Assembly (NCBI GenBank): GCA_024449915.1
Contig: JAMZAV010000164.1
Coordinates: 62,001-126,000, forward strand
Reading direction: 5' to 3'
DNA: 64,000 nucleotides
Origin: Sweltsa coloradensis
Lineage: Eukaryota; Arthropoda; Insecta; Plecoptera; Chloroperlidae
In this document: positions 22,580 through 33,944 of the stretch, in pieces
How the letters are laid out: each line of letters begins with the position of its first letter
Numbering within the stretch: the first letter of the stretch is position 1
The notes under the pieces: generated by a model
Seen by the model: the letters and a program-made list of their open reading frames with translations, nothing else
Databases searched by the model: none
Told to the model about the DNA's origin: nothing
Position numbers and translations under genes: made by a program

Positions 22580-22700
22580 TTTCGTTCTACAGGCGCCGCC
22601 GACGCCCGTATCGACTAGGACGTCGAACCGTGTACGCTGCTCGGAGTTCAGTATCCTGCTGCTAGATGGCGAGCGATGCGTTATACGAGAGCGAAACTCA
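22580..22700. promoter_or_regulatory. CpG-rich leader or promoter region
   Basis: GC and CpG content jump here (gcgccgccgacgcc, cgtcgaac, gatggcgagcgatgcg) compared with the AT-rich flanks. It lies just upstream of the minus-strand signal-peptide exon. A TTCAGTATC initiator-like site on the plus strand raises the option of divergent transcription. Confidence 0.4.
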
Positions 22701-23272
22701 CTCTGCCCGTCACATGCTGAACACGTGGGACTGTTTACCTACTGATGTTACCTTTGTGTACATGGATCGAAACACTTTATTCACACGTCAAATACACTTA
22801 ACACGTACAACGAACAAATACACGTACACGCTTGTCAAAGTGCCACTTTCCATCACATAATAGCATCACACTTACAATACGGAATCACGAAAAGCTCCAT
22901 TTCAATTGATTATATTTTAGATATTTTGTAACCCACAGCTCATGAACTTTTTTAACTTAAACATTATGTTGTTTGTCGTGATAATAAATAGATAACCACA
23001 TAAATTTACAAACTGTTTGATTGTAAATAATTTCACGTTTAACACTTGTAGTAGACTCTTTGTTACTTGGGCCTACGTCCCATTTCAAACTTTCTATGGA
23101 GTTGTAGATTTTTTTATTTAATGTACAATTTCGTAAATAAATGAGACGGGATTGGCTCAAATCTATGTTATCTTACAGTAATGACTGCAGCAACATGGCA
23201 GTTTGCTGTTTGATTTATATCATAGCTCTCATCAATCACAACATATAGCAGTTTAGTAAGAGTTTGTCTTAG
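22701..23272. other. No gene seen
   Basis: Ordinary AT-rich sequence with no recognised exon or repeat. Confidence 0.3.
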
Positions 23273-23344
23273 GCCCCGATATCTCAGTTAGTAGAACAAG
23301 GATTTTAAAAGCCGGAGGTTCTGCGTTCGATTCCCGGTTGGGGC
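23273..23344 (+). repeat. tRNA-like sequence (probable SINE head or tRNA relic)
   Basis: GCCCCGA (23273) pairs with TTGGGGC (23337-23343) as a seven-pair acceptor stem in a 71-72 nt unit. It has TCTCAGTTAGTAGA as D arm and GTTCGATTCCC as T loop/B box. The anticodon stem does not pair well and the T stem has a mismatch, so a functional tRNA is unlikely. Confidence 0.45.
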
Positions 23345-24870
23345 AAACTTTTACGACTATTGATATTTTTCAATAATTATAATAATATAATAATAATAAT
23401 GTGTACAAATAATAGTAAATGTAAACAATAGTATAGTACTTGGTCAAATGATTCAGATTTTGACTGCCATAATAGTATTAGAAACGTAAGTTCCTGGTTT
23501 GGTACTATCTAGTGAGCTGGCAACCAGTAAAATTTATTGGTTAATGATGTTGTAAATTCAGATTATGCGGCCACACATTTTTCTGTTCGTTACAGTAGTA
23601 TTTTACCTTAATGTTATGTGTTTATTCCGTACATTCATTACATATAACAAACATTTGGATGGATGCAAATAGCGAACCTATGATTCATGTGGGACATTGG
23701 CACTCATCCTAAGAATAATGTGAACTACAATAATAATAAAATATACGTCAAAGAAGAAAAACAGACATACATATCAAAAATGAATGTTATGTATGATGTT
23801 AGTTATCTTGCATATCTTAACAACATGTCTTCTATCGCAGCAGTACGGTAGTTATTTGTTATTTTAAAAGTCGTTTATAACGCACCGAGTTATTTTATGG
23901 AAAGCTACACAGTTATTTATGCATACTGATAGCACCGAGCCACACATTGCATTCACTAACCAGATTATTTTATGATCACAAATTAATTTTCTTTTAACTT
24001 ACCCTACTCCTCAACAGCTGCAATAAAATAAAATTATAGTAAAGAAACAAATGCCAATAATTTTAGTTTGGGATTAGCGTGGTCATAAAGTTGCTGACAT
24101 AAATAAACCAAATAAATGAATTTTAAACTCGAACATACCTGACGAAATATTGTTGCTATTAACCTATGGAATTTTCTTTCGTTTACTTTATTGATTTGAC
24201 CTTATCGGCGCATATACAATATTAACAAGAGTTTCAAATAATCATTGTCATTCTCCATCAGCTTCTCCACTAGGTTCTCTTTAATAGATTATAAGTAACC
24301 TATTATTGTAAAATCCTATGAGATCAAAATTAATCTTTTCTGGAGCTACAATTCGGATGGGTCAAAAACAACACTTCCCAATCGCGGCTTGCAACACTCA
24401 TCAAGCTGAACCCACTGAAATTGATGCAGGTCAACGTGACAGTTAAGTTTTATTTAAGCATTATGTTATACTTTAAATCAAAGTATATTTGTTTTCTTTT
24501 TAGATGTTTTTATAGAGAAAAAAAACACACTGTTAATAGTTTTCAGTTCCCAAAAATTAGTTATCGTAATTAATAGGGTAAAAAATAAAGGCAAATTTAA
24601 AATTTATTGTGTAGTAGTTAAAACCAGTAAAGATATACGGTCAAAGCATTTTGATTTTTTGTAAATATTTTTAAACTGTTAATAACATCGTTATCATATT
24701 TCACGCGAACGTTCATAAAAAAACTATTTCTTAAGACCGTTGGTCGAGCTCAATCCAATCAGGTTTTGCTGCAGAACGCATGGGTTTATTCAAAATCACA
24801 TTCAAGCTCTATCGTTCGTCCTATCGGTTTGCGGTTTTTACCAGTATGTCAAGTTTGAATGCATTGTTAT
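23345..24870. other. No gene seen
   Basis: AT-rich intergenic sequence with scattered stops in every frame. No repeat from the families above was recognised. Confidence 0.3.
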
Positions 24871-25014
24871 CGCTGTCAAGACACATTTTTGAAATATCGC
24901 TTACTTTTAAAAATATCTTACCGTAAGTATGCCCCCAGTGACATAAGTGGGTGTCATTTCCCAAGCCTGTGTAGGAGACAAATATTTGAAATATTGAAAA
25001 GTGTCTTGACAGCG
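24871..25014. mobile_element. Small MITE-like inverted repeat
   Basis: CGCTGTCAAGACAC at the left is perfectly mirrored by GTGTCTTGACAGCG at the right, and the arms continue with mismatches (ttttgaaatat/atatttgaaatatt). It is 144 bp with no coding sense. Confidence 0.5.
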
Positions 25015-25099
25015 GTATCCGCAAACCCCTTGTTAACAACCTCCCAAAATTTCAAATTTTTCGGATGAAAACTGTGTCAGAATGTGAAATTGACTTTAT

Positions 25100-25290
25100 G
25101 TAAAATTCACTGTTTTCGGCGGCGCGTTTTGTTGCCAGTAAAAATCTCGAGCGACAGACTCGTGTGGCTGGTAGGCGGCCAGCGGAGTGGGATGTGTGTC
25201 GGTAGAGTGGGGGAACCGTCTTCTCCTCACTTGTGGCCGATTGTGGCGAGCGTTGTGCGGTCAGTACGTAGCTCAGTGAGTCAGTGACGC
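25100..25290 (+). promoter_or_regulatory. CpG island, candidate promoter or first exon
   Basis: About 190 bases of GC- and CpG-rich sequence (cggcggcgcg, gcgagcgttgtgcgg) lie in AT-rich DNA. Three TCAGT initiator-like sites sit near its right end (about 25260-25282). A short reading from ATG 25324 (45 codons, basic, MNAECVKKIQRGKN start) follows, but there is no clear donor. It could be a leader exon of an unseen gene. Confidence 0.35.
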
Positions 25291-25589
25291 ATCTCATTTA
25301 CATCAATATTCAAGCAAATCGCTATGAATGCAGAGTGTGTGAAAAAGATACAACGTGGAAAAAATCGAGTACTTTCCTCAAAAAGATTGAACAGGAAGAG
25401 ATTGACAAAGTTTCAACTTGCTATAGCACGAGATAGAAGAAAACCGAACTGCAATTTAAAATAACTATTAATTATTAGTTTACTTTAAATTGAAAGTTAC
25501 TCCGTTCTTTTAAGAAAAATGATCTGACATAAACAACCACAGCTAAGTGGATTAATAATTGAATAAGCAAATCAAGACAAGCACTTCAC

Positions 25590-25760
25590 TACACTGGAAA
25601 ACATCCGCGATGTGTTTGTTTGGTTTGTTTGTTTTTTGGTCTCATTATAGTGGTGTATTCCTAAAAAATAAAGTGCAAACAAAGCGAACAAAATAATATA
25701 CCTCAATACAAAAACAAACAAACCAAACATCGCTGATTTCTTTGCGGAGTGTACAGGCGC
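25590..25760. repeat. Inverted pair of H-element edges
   Basis: Cactggaaaacatccgcgatg at the left and cgctgatttctttgcggagtgt at the right are inverted copies of the C-rich block next to H-element 5' ends, with opposite gtttgtttgg/ccaaacaaac runs. Confidence 0.4.
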
Positions 25761-25870
25761 GTCGGAAGTCTATTTTTCCAGGGGGGGGGGGGCGAACTTT
25801 ACCAAGAAAAGTACATGCTTCCTTACACAGTTACATATGGTTACATAATATGCAACTAATGTCCTTGAGT

Positions 25871-26146
25871 CAGTGGCGTATGCTGGAATATATTTCGGGG
25901 GGGGGGGCTTAGACGAACAACGCAATGGAGGGGGTGCCCTGACAATAGCGCCGCAGGCAATTTTTTGAAAAAAAACTTATTTTTGAAGTAGTTGTTTATG
26001 TGTTTTTAGAAGTAGCTAAGGGACTTTGCTGAACGAAAAAAAAGAAAATATAATAAATGAATTAAATTTTTACGTAAACCTAGATGATTTAAGCTGGGAT
26101 TTCGGGGGGGGGCTTGGCGCCCCCCCCCGGATACGCGGTGCCACTG
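25871..26146. mobile_element. hAT-type MITE with 8-bp target duplication
   Basis: The ends are CAGTGGCGTATGC and GATACGCGGTGCCACTG, flanked by CCTTGAGT (25863-25870) and CCTTGAAT (26147-26154). Poly-G and poly-C runs sit inside each end. The internal 'agcgccgcaggcaattttt' segment (25949) recurs at 26622, so a second copy is nearby. Confidence 0.65.
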
Positions 26147-26266
26147 CCTTGAATATTGGTAGCTTTTAGTGGTGAAAAGTACCAAACACTTTGCGACGGG
26201 CACTAGTTTTGTTTACAAACTTAGTAGTAGAGATTTGGTCTATCTCTATATCTATCACGCTAGCTA

Positions 26267-26400
26267 GCTTCTTATGAAGGAGTAGCAGATGATCTCATTT
26301 GCATGGGAACGATTCTCCCTTGTAACACGTTTTAGGGCTTTAAAAGATCGTTCCGCAGTTGCTGCTCTATGTACAGTAGAGGTCATCGCGACTCGCGAGA
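26267..26400 (-). pseudogene. hAT transposase C-terminal fragment
   Basis: On the minus strand the reading includes RAATAERSFKALKRV then TRENRSHANEIICYSFIR. This fits the hAT dimerisation-domain pattern 'sxAxxERsFSxLkrI...eNRLxxLxllxIhr', with a small internal deletion. Upstream reading is low-complexity and not transposase-like. It is a broken relic with no start or catalytic part. Confidence 0.5.
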
Positions 26401-26621
26401 CTGCAGGGGATTCCTCTTTCTCTCGATCTGTTTCTTGTTTACGAGGAGGGGGTGGGTGGGCTGTTTGTGCCAAGAGACATCCACCGTCTATGGATACATC
26501 CAAACCCAAAACATAATACAATATCTGACAGACATCTCTGAGACACTTTCCATCTTTACAAGAAAGTGTGAAGCTAGTTACACTAATCAACGTTTGTAAT
26601 TGTATTTGACACACCCACTAT

Positions 26622-26880
26622 AGCGCCGCAGGCAATTTTTTTTTTAAATACGTATTTTTGAAGTGGTTTTTATGTGTTTTAGAAGTAATTATGGGGCTTT
26701 GCTGAACGAAAAAAAAGAAAAGATAAAAGATGAATCAACGAAAAACGCAAGTATTTTGGTTAATGGTTAATTTGTTATTTTTCTTGGGGGGGGGGCGAGA
26801 AGATACTTTCGCCCCCCTCTGTAAGCTCAGGGGGGGGCAAGCTACCCCCCTGCCCCCCCGGCTCCGACGCCGCTGGGAGT
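26622..26880. repeat. Second copy of hAT-MITE interior with G/C runs
   Basis: The 'tagcgccgcaggcaattttt' and 'gggactttgctgaacgaaa'-like blocks match 25943-26045. The poly-G/poly-C runs and cccggctccgacgccgctggg look like the other hAT end. Borders are not exact. Confidence 0.45.
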
Positions 26881-27148
26881 GTTGTGTGGGAGTTGTTTTC
26901 GATCCGTTCATCCAATACTATGATGTAATACTACCTAATAATGGTATTATTTTTATTTTCGGACTAGTAAATTTACAAGATCAATCAGAGGCGTGCTTTG
27001 GGTGACCCACCCCCACTCACCTCTAGAGAAGGTGTGGGTGGGAGTAAAAATATAACATGTACAGGTAATACAAGATAAATTATTAGTTAACACTTCATTA
27101 GGTTTGCAAGCTGGATGTAATGGTGGATAGTTGTATAGCAATATCTTG

Positions 27149-27243
27149 GTAGCTATGTCGTCTTCGGCATCAGCAGAGCGAACATTTTCTAAATTAAAAT
27201 TGATCAAGATCCACCTTCGCACGACCATTGAAGAGGAGAGCAT
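27149..27243 (+). pseudogene. hAT transposase dimerisation-domain fragment
   Basis: The plus-strand reading is VAMSSSASAERTFSKLKLIK then IHLRTTIEEES. This matches the hAT C-terminal motif 'SxAsxERtFSkLKlIKtxLRstmxxeRL' well. The hAT-like terminus GGCGGATCCAGGGGG follows at 27245. Sequence upstream has stops, so only the last part of a transposase survives. Confidence 0.6.
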
Positions 27244-27299
27244 TGGCGGATCCAGGGGGTGGGCGGTAGGGGCGATCGCCTCCCCCCCTGATCCTTGAA

Positions 27300-28226
27300 A
27301 AGCTAAATTTTATTCAAAAATGAATATATGTTCAGTCAATGTTTTCTGGCGAATATGATTTTTTTAAGTTTATTGCTTTTAGTCAATTCCTCAATGTTAC
27401 ACGATATTATTTTCTTTGGTTTCACCCAAAATCGTAACACATCTATAACTTCATAGGTTTTGATGGTCCCATGAAAATTTCAGCACGATCAGAGTAGCCA
27501 TTTGACTAGTAGAGCGCGAGCAGACAGAAAAAAACACTTCAGCTATTTTTCAGGGGAGCGAAATTTACTCTCATCCAATAACATTAATTTTCACACGGAT
27601 TTTGAAAATGTGAGGGTATAGAAACACATGAGCGATAGCTATTGTAAAGGGACATAATTCAGTTTGTTGTTTGGCTTGGGCCTTTTTTTTATTTTGTCGG
27701 TTTTACCTTCCCCCAGGGCCTATTTTAGTGAGCTACTGCATATAACATATTTTGAAATATACTACTACTACTAAAGCCATTAACACTCGTTTTTTTAAAA
27801 AAAGCCTCATCGATCGGAATAGTGTTCGAAAAATCGAAAAAGTGCTATTTTCATGAGAAGTGTTACTTCAATAGTATTAAAATTGCTACAGGTCTAAGTT
27901 TACAAATAATTAAGGTCTCCTAAAAATGTTTTTTCTATTGGAGTAGTCATGTAGCTGGTAGAGAGCGGAGATATTTTTTAAATAAAGAAAATCGTACAAG
28001 TGCGATTTTCATGAGGAAATTATTTTGTAATTGTTTCCCAAAACGTATCAGGTCTAAGTTCTGAGATTTCGAAGGTGTCCAGATAATTTTATCTTGATCG
28101 GAGTAGCCGTTTGGCGTTTGGAATCGTGCGAACAAAGAGACCGAAATACAAAAACAAACAAAAAACAAAACAAACATCGTGGATTTTTCTAGTGTAGTGT
28201 AGTTGTCTTCGATCAGCTCATCCAAT
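27300..28226 (-). mobile_element. Two decayed H-family elements
   Basis: Two 5' ends in reverse orientation are visible. One is near 27540-27578 (gaaatttactctcatccaata) and a better one near 28180-28226 (gtagttgtcttcgatcagct). Each is preceded by the 'cgatcggagtagccgtttg' type block and a purine run. Both lack a clear CTAG end. Confidence 0.45.
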
Positions 28227-28412
28227 AGTATATTGTAATTATACCTATAATGGTAATAGTAATACGTGGATTTGAGTAGGACTAGTGTTCTTATTTCCAG
28301 ACTAGTAATTTTTTATTTATTTTAAATTTGAGCCCTGTTCATGATTCACTTAAGTGATTTCATATTATGTGCGCTACACATAACGCTACATATAACGCGG
28401 CCGCCAACATGC

Positions 28413-28832
28413 TACTTCGTCGTCTACACCTCCCAATGGTTAACGTATGAAGTGATTGAGAACGACGACGAGTTCTGGCTAACAAAGATGGTTGGCCCAT
28501 TGTGTTGGTGAGATTATAGAAATTATTTTTCTGTCACGAATAGTTTTTGATTTTATCTTCAGGCACATTAATTTTGTTTTGATTAATTCAGTTTCTACAC
28601 TGGAAGCATTCTACCTGAGATCGTCAACCCTTAGTTTAGCAAGCGATATCTAAAGGCTGATATCAGAGATCCGGCGCACATTTTGGACGCCCAGGAGGAG
28701 GCACGGATCAAAAAGGCCAGAGAACTTGCTGCAAAAGATGCAAAGACTAAAGCAAATGAAGCCAAAAGTGCAGCCAGAAAGAAAAAAAAAATTAGTGCGC
28801 CAGAAAGGGGAAAAAACTTAGTGCGTCAATAA
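28413..28832 (+). pseudogene. Broken coding fragment, possible two-exon gene or transposon ORF
   Basis: Reading YFVVYTSQWLTYEVIENDDE then FWLTKMVGPLC ends at a good donor (TTG/GTGAGA, 28508). After an acceptor (ttttgattaattcag) the reading FYTGSILPEIVNP continues in the same frame through one TAG into KRYLKADIRDPAHILDAQEE. It ends in a Lys/Ala-rich helix, ARIKKARELAAKDAKTK, and a TAA. The junction is in frame. The single stop and lack of a start suggest a pseudogene or a transposon-encoded fragment. I do not recognise the family. Confidence 0.3.
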
Positions 28833-29267
28833 GTATACAACACCGTAGAGGAGCGACACGCACTATAGTCAATAGGTTTGTTCGTTCGCGTACACTAGAG
28901 TGACAGTGTATACACTGGCTCGTTCGTTCGCTTCAGTGTATTCAGTTTAACACTACTGGCACCACCTAGTCAGTGGAATTGCATAATGCATACACCATCA
29001 CTTTTAGTGTATACACTTTCCTGGCGAATGAAATTTGAACAGACCTGTTATAAAATAATGATTCAATTATATATACCTGTACTTTTCAGCGGACGAAGTA
29101 ATCATAATTTGAAAACTCTACTGGAACATAGTTATGCATTTCACTGATTCGGCAGGTGATTTCACTGGTCTATCTATTTCTAGGATTCACATGTTTATTT
29201 TGTGCATGAGTTGCGAATTACTGTGAAAATTTTGTTATTTCTCATCTCATTTTCCTATCTCTACTTT
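28833..29267. other. No gene seen; repeated AGTGTATACACT palindromes
   Basis: Near 28907 and 29003 the palindrome AGTGTATACACT recurs, with cgttcgttcgc runs around. Nothing coding is recognised. Confidence 0.3.
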
Positions 29268-29756
29268 AGGGTTGCCAACCGGACTTTTTTTTTACCGACA
29301 TGTGTGTGTGCGCTCACTCTAAGTACTGTGAGAATGCTGATTGCCGATCGCAAATTGTGTGACCGACCTTCTTATTATCGAATGTTTGGAATTTTACTGC
29401 TTTTTTTAAAGTGCCCCATTTAAAATTACCAAAATTGGGTTCCAGAATCCCGATAACAGAGAAGTAATCAGTAATCCAGCAATGAACAACAATTAGCCGT
29501 CGTTATCAAACAAACATGAAGAGAAGATCAACATATTACATAATTGCAATGTTGATTACAAATACATAATAATTATTACAAAGAACCTCTAAAACGTGCT
29601 AATTATAACGTCGCATCTAATAATGAGGCTTAATAAATGCTTGTCTCTGGTAGTTACTTTGCCCCAGATACCTTTCATAAAACCCACATAAATCACAATA
29701 ATATATTAATGGGCGTATGGCCATTTAAAAAAAAATTTCAGAGTTGGCAACCCTAA
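29268..29756. mobile_element. hAT-like MITE with 8-bp target duplication
   Basis: The left end AGGGTTGCCAAC is inverted at the right as GTTGGCAACCCT(AA). The direct repeat TCTACTTT flanks both sides (29260-29267 and 29757-29764). It is 489 bp and non-coding. Confidence 0.6.
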
Positions 29757-29928
29757 TCTACTTTCATTCATGTTTCATAATTCCCAGTGCCACACTCACA
29801 ACACAAGATAAAGAGTTTTGAAAAAACAAATGTTTTAATTATTAGTATATCACGCCTCCAAAATAATGTTTGGTAAATAATCACTGTCTTATTGTAATAA
29901 CCACCGTGTATTTTACGAATCACGCGGT

Positions 29929-30105
29929 TCATGACCTCGAGTATTCGATTGTTACATTTCCATTACTCTTCCTTGGTTGAGTGAGACTTGTTTGTATCAC
30001 AACAAACTCGCCGCGCCAGCCTTCCGGGATGGCATCGCTCGGGTTACAGTGCAAACTATAACCTTGACCAGACACAATCACAGAGCCGGCGACAAGTCGG
30101 CCATG
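29929..30105 (-). CDS. Candidate terminal exon of unidentified gene
   Basis: On the minus strand a pyrimidine-rich acceptor (cacgccgctcacgccag) opens 58 codons to a TGA. They begin HGRLVAGSVIVSGQGYSLHC and continue NPSDAIPEGWRGEFVVIQTS, ending in EYSRS. The composition is protein-like and GC-rich next to AT-rich flanks. The reading stays open upstream to about 30219, so the acceptor could lie further right. A second CpG-rich patch 600-800 bases upstream (30.74-30.93 kb) could be the gene's start. No family recognised. Confidence 0.35.
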   Translation of the reverse strand, partial: HGRLVAGSVIVSGQGYSLHCNPSDAIPEGWRGEFVVIQTSLTQPRKSNGNVTIEYSRS

Positions 30106-30736
30106 CTGGCGTGAGCGGCGTGAGGGGAGGGTGTCTTCTTGCAGTGAGGGAGAGCAACTCTCACCTCCCCGCTTTGCCCCTTGCGATACTACACGCAATT
30201 GAAAAATAAGTTGGGCCAAGCTCGAACAACGGTCTTAAGTCGTCAATTTCGAATGTAAAAAATCGTGAAATCTACGTAATTTTCACAAACACTTTTTGAA
30301 CGGCAGGAATTTACTAAATGTTTTAAACACAATTTTAAATTGGTGTGAACTCAAAAATTTATTTTGTTAATCGTATTTTAAGAACTGAAATCCATGTTTT
30401 GGATTTTTTTATTTTTTACTGTCTGGGGTTATGTCTTAAAATGATATTTACGACTTTTCTATGAAGCTAAGTGTGGATATAAAAATAAAAGTTCTTAATT
30501 GACATTCAAGCAAAAATTGTTAATGATAATTACGCACCGTTCAGCTGCAATCATCAACACCTGAGTGAGTGTACTTAGTTACGCCAACCTGTGCGACTCT
30601 TCTTAATAAAACGTTGACAATCTTCAACCTTGTAAACTGGCTGGATGTCCCAAATACAAGATTGAGTAACTTAACGAAAACAAGAAGACCGATGTGTCAC
30701 ATCGTTTCTTTAAGCTTGTTAAATTGAGCTGGAAAT
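30106..30736. other. No confident feature
   Basis: It holds the upstream extension of the reading described for 29929-30105, then AT-rich sequence without recognised motifs. Confidence 0.3.
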
Positions 30737-30930
30737 GTGAAGAGAAATTGTGTGGGAAGTCTTCTTGAAAACCACAGATTGAGCTCTCGTTGGGAGCAGA
30801 TCGACTTTAACAATAAACTGATCTCAGACTCGAAGCCTGGGGCTGTACGCGCGACGTTAGGGACCGCCTACAATATCCTCCGCGCTCGTTTCCTCACTTT
30901 TACGAACACTACTCGAGACTAAACGAACAC
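30737..30930. promoter_or_regulatory. CpG-rich patch, candidate promoter or first exon
   Basis: CpG-rich sequence (gtacgcgcgacgttagggacc, ctccgcgctcgtttcc) lies between AT-rich flanks. Both strands have an open stretch of about 60 codons, neither recognisable. Confidence 0.3.
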
Positions 30931-30944
30931 ACGCACACGAATCA

Positions 30945-31015
30945 AATACGAATTCAAATACAAATACAAATGCAAATTCAAATACAAATACAAATACAAT
31001 TTAAAAATTAAATTG
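30945..31015. repeat. (CAAATA)n hexamer repeat
   Basis: About ten units of aaata/c with small changes (caaatacaaatgcaaattc), followed by long A/T runs to about 31070. Confidence 0.6.
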
Positions 31016-31623
31016 AATTAGTTAAATTAAAATTTAAAATTTAAATTTAAAAAAAAATATTAAAAAAATGTATATATTCATTTAACAAAAATGCAACTTG
31101 AATAAATAATTTTTTTTTTCACTAAAGAACTCAACGTAAATTTGATTAGGGTTTATAAAGGTTCTAGGAATTTTCACGTATCAATTTGGTTGACGTTTTC
31201 ATGCTTGTAAACACGTATTTCTATTAATTGAGTCTGATTCTTCAAATTATTATGGAATTGCAAATGCTGTTTTTAAACTCAACAGGTTGTAGCGTAAAAA
31301 CCAATGCAAAATACCATAGCTTGTATGTAGCTTTCTCCCTATGTAACATACAAAGAGATAGCTGTCACGTCTAATCTATTCACCTCAATTCATATTTTAT
31401 ATACGGTACCATAGGTATGATAAATAGCATGCAGTCCTGTTCTTGTATATATTGTATTATTGTATTTGAATAAAGATTGAAATTGAAAAATTGAATTTGA
31501 AATACATTAAAATAGAGACGAAGAAATAGAAAAAAGCCTAGAGATTTTGGGATATCAGTATTATATTATGTGTATGAAAATTACGATATGAATTATTTAA
31601 TCATAGTATTTATTTATATATTT
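31016..31623. other. No gene seen
   Basis: AT-rich sequence; no exon or named repeat recognised. Confidence 0.3.
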
Positions 31624-31770
31624 CCTATATCGATTAAATATAAATAAATTCGTATTTAGAGTCTACCCACTCAGTTACACTACTTATTTTCATTGGGGGA
31701 CAGAAATCAAAATTGACCAAGCCAACCCTGCAGGCCCCGACGCAATCGACCAACCAAAATTCAAACCAAT
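31624..31770 (-). mobile_element. SINE family S, 3' part
   Basis: It contains the A/T tail, ttcgtatttagagtctaccc, the gggacag...aaattgaccaagccaaccct block and gccccgacgcaatcgacc. The tRNA-like head is missing. Confidence 0.55.
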
Positions 31771-33559
31771 AGTGATGTGTTTGTCTTCACTTTGCGTTTG
31801 CTTCGTTCACAATAGGCGCTTATCACAAAGCAACACTGTGCAAAGTAAGTATTTATCTTGATGAGAATATTGACAAACCATTAACTCATAAAGACTGATA
31901 GGCAAAGGGCCTCTCAACTATTTTGAACGCCAGCTTGTTGAAACACGCGGACATATTTTTATACATAATTTGCAAATTAATGCATTATTATATTATCGTG
32001 TTCTTCAAATATTAATACTGTACACTATTAGTATGTGTGGAAAAAATTGTAAACATCACAATCACAATATGAATAGTATTCAGTCTCAACTCAAAAAAAA
32101 AAGATATGATAAAGAAAACAAATCTTTTGTATAAAATCTTGACTATTTTCTTTACTTAATCCTGTCAAAATATAAAACAATGAGATTAATTATCGAGACA
32201 GACAATAGTATTTCTCAAAACTAATTATGTGTGATAGCTATGGTATCGCGATATTGAACAACACGGAATCAAAATGTGAAGAGAATGAGGTCAATTTCCA
32301 TTGTTAGATGTATGGATGAATTTGTATTGTGAGAAGGTGTATTTTTTGTAAAGCCAGGTGATAAATGAAATGGAAACAGTGAAACGAGGTTATTTTTTAG
32401 AGCAAGGCATCAGTTACTGTTGCTTGTTAATTTATTATATGGAACGTGACACTCACATTTATATCTAATTACTATTACTAGCGCTCACCATCGCATGGAG
32501 AGTAGATAGTATGATAATATATTTTATTCCATAACATTTGTTCATATGTTTAATGTTAAACATAAAATAGCGTTTCTTGTTGTTTGATTAAGGTATCTGC
32601 CTGGATAATTATTTCGCTAATTCACGTTTAAACCAATCTTGTTCGATTTGGATACTCGGGATCGACTACTGTAGGTGAATGCAATTTATTGACATTAACT
32701 CATTCTTACTACTCTTTACATCCATTGCGCACACTCTCCATGTCCAAACCTTCCCAAACTGAAGAAGAGAGAAGAATGAATGAAGGAAGATTCATAGTAG
32801 GCCTACTGTAGTGGGTAGACTAAATACTAATTTATTTATTTTTCTATTTATAGTGTATCATTCTACCTATTAGATAAGCCATGTTGCAGTTTTCAGCACA
32901 CACAGCTGCTTCGCACACATTATGCAAACTATGAGATATTGGAATATGCTTCCAAAATGTAATACCCGCATTAAACCAAACTAATATAGTGTAGCAAAAA
33001 TAACGCGATGATGATTTTTAAGATAGGTATAACGGGCAATGTTTTATGTAGGTGGCGCTTAATCAGAATTCCTACACAGCACGTCTTTTCACTAAATAAC
33101 TAAGTATGCCCCTCTTGTTTGGACAGTAAGTCATTACCAGTGATTGGATAAGTGAAGATAAGAAGTACTGATAGTGACTAGACTTGATTTGCATACACAA
33201 AGGAATCCAATAAATTATTACTATTATTACACGATAACGCAATACGCAAGCTTATCGTTATTATTCTATTCTTGTCCCTACCTCCACTTATGGCTGAGGT
33301 GCCGAGTACGAAAATATTGAAACTTTCTGTCTGGTTTATCCCCAACCATCTGTCATCAAAAACATTCTGTTTTTGTTCATGTTGAAGGAAATATCAACAA
33401 TATAACGGATGTCAGTCGGAGGTTTTCAGGTTTTAGCGTAATTTTAAATATTTGAGTTTATGTTATAAAGTTTTCAATGATTTTGAAAGTTATAGTTTCA
33501 ATTACAATCTAGTAAAGGAAGTAAACACCTTCCCACAGCCGATGGTGAAGTGAATCGAG
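31771..33559. other. No gene seen; one family D-like scrap
   Basis: AT-rich intergenic sequence. Near 33270-33425 the 'ttcttgtccctacctcc' and 'gtcagtcggaggtttt' pieces resemble part of 52600-52710. No exon is supported. Confidence 0.3.
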
Positions 33560-33780
33560 TTTTGTAGATTATCGTGATATTTAATGTTGACACGAGTAAT
33601 GAAGTGAGTGGCCGCGACAGTCCTCCGGGTGGCCTCACGGAATGACCACGATTCCTCCCTCGGTCGGACAGGAGGATTACCCTAGGGGCGGCGGACGGAC
33701 GATCCGACTGACCAGTCACTTTATCACCCTACCGGGACTGCTCGCTGTGAATATATCGATACGGCCGTCTCAACGTGCCA
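33560..33780. other. GC/CpG-rich island of unknown nature
   Basis: Sequence such as ggccgcgacagtcctccggg and ggggcggcggacggacg stands out from the AT-rich flanks. A short minus-strand reading is open, but no splice site, start or family could be supported. It could be a promoter, leader exon or repeat end. Confidence 0.3.
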
Positions 33781-33944
33781 CGTTCACTGTTAAGGATATT
33801 ACGAGGATACTGAAGAAATAACGAATTAAACGTAAGGGTGGACGTCGCCTTCTAAAATATAAAATAGACCAGAGAGGAAAGGAGATGGCGTCGAAAATCA
33901 TGTAAGGAAGAAAATGTAAGACAGGTGTGTGTAGTGTTATATGA

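Noticed and set aside
22666..22860. Plus-strand gene starting at ATG 22664 after a TTCAGTA site
   Set aside because: The 64-codon reading has no recognisable domain or donor; the minus-strand two-exon model explains the CpG-rich region better.
23273..23344. tRNA gene
   Set aside because: The acceptor stem is perfect in length but the anticodon stem and T stem do not pair properly, so it is listed as tRNA-like repeat only.
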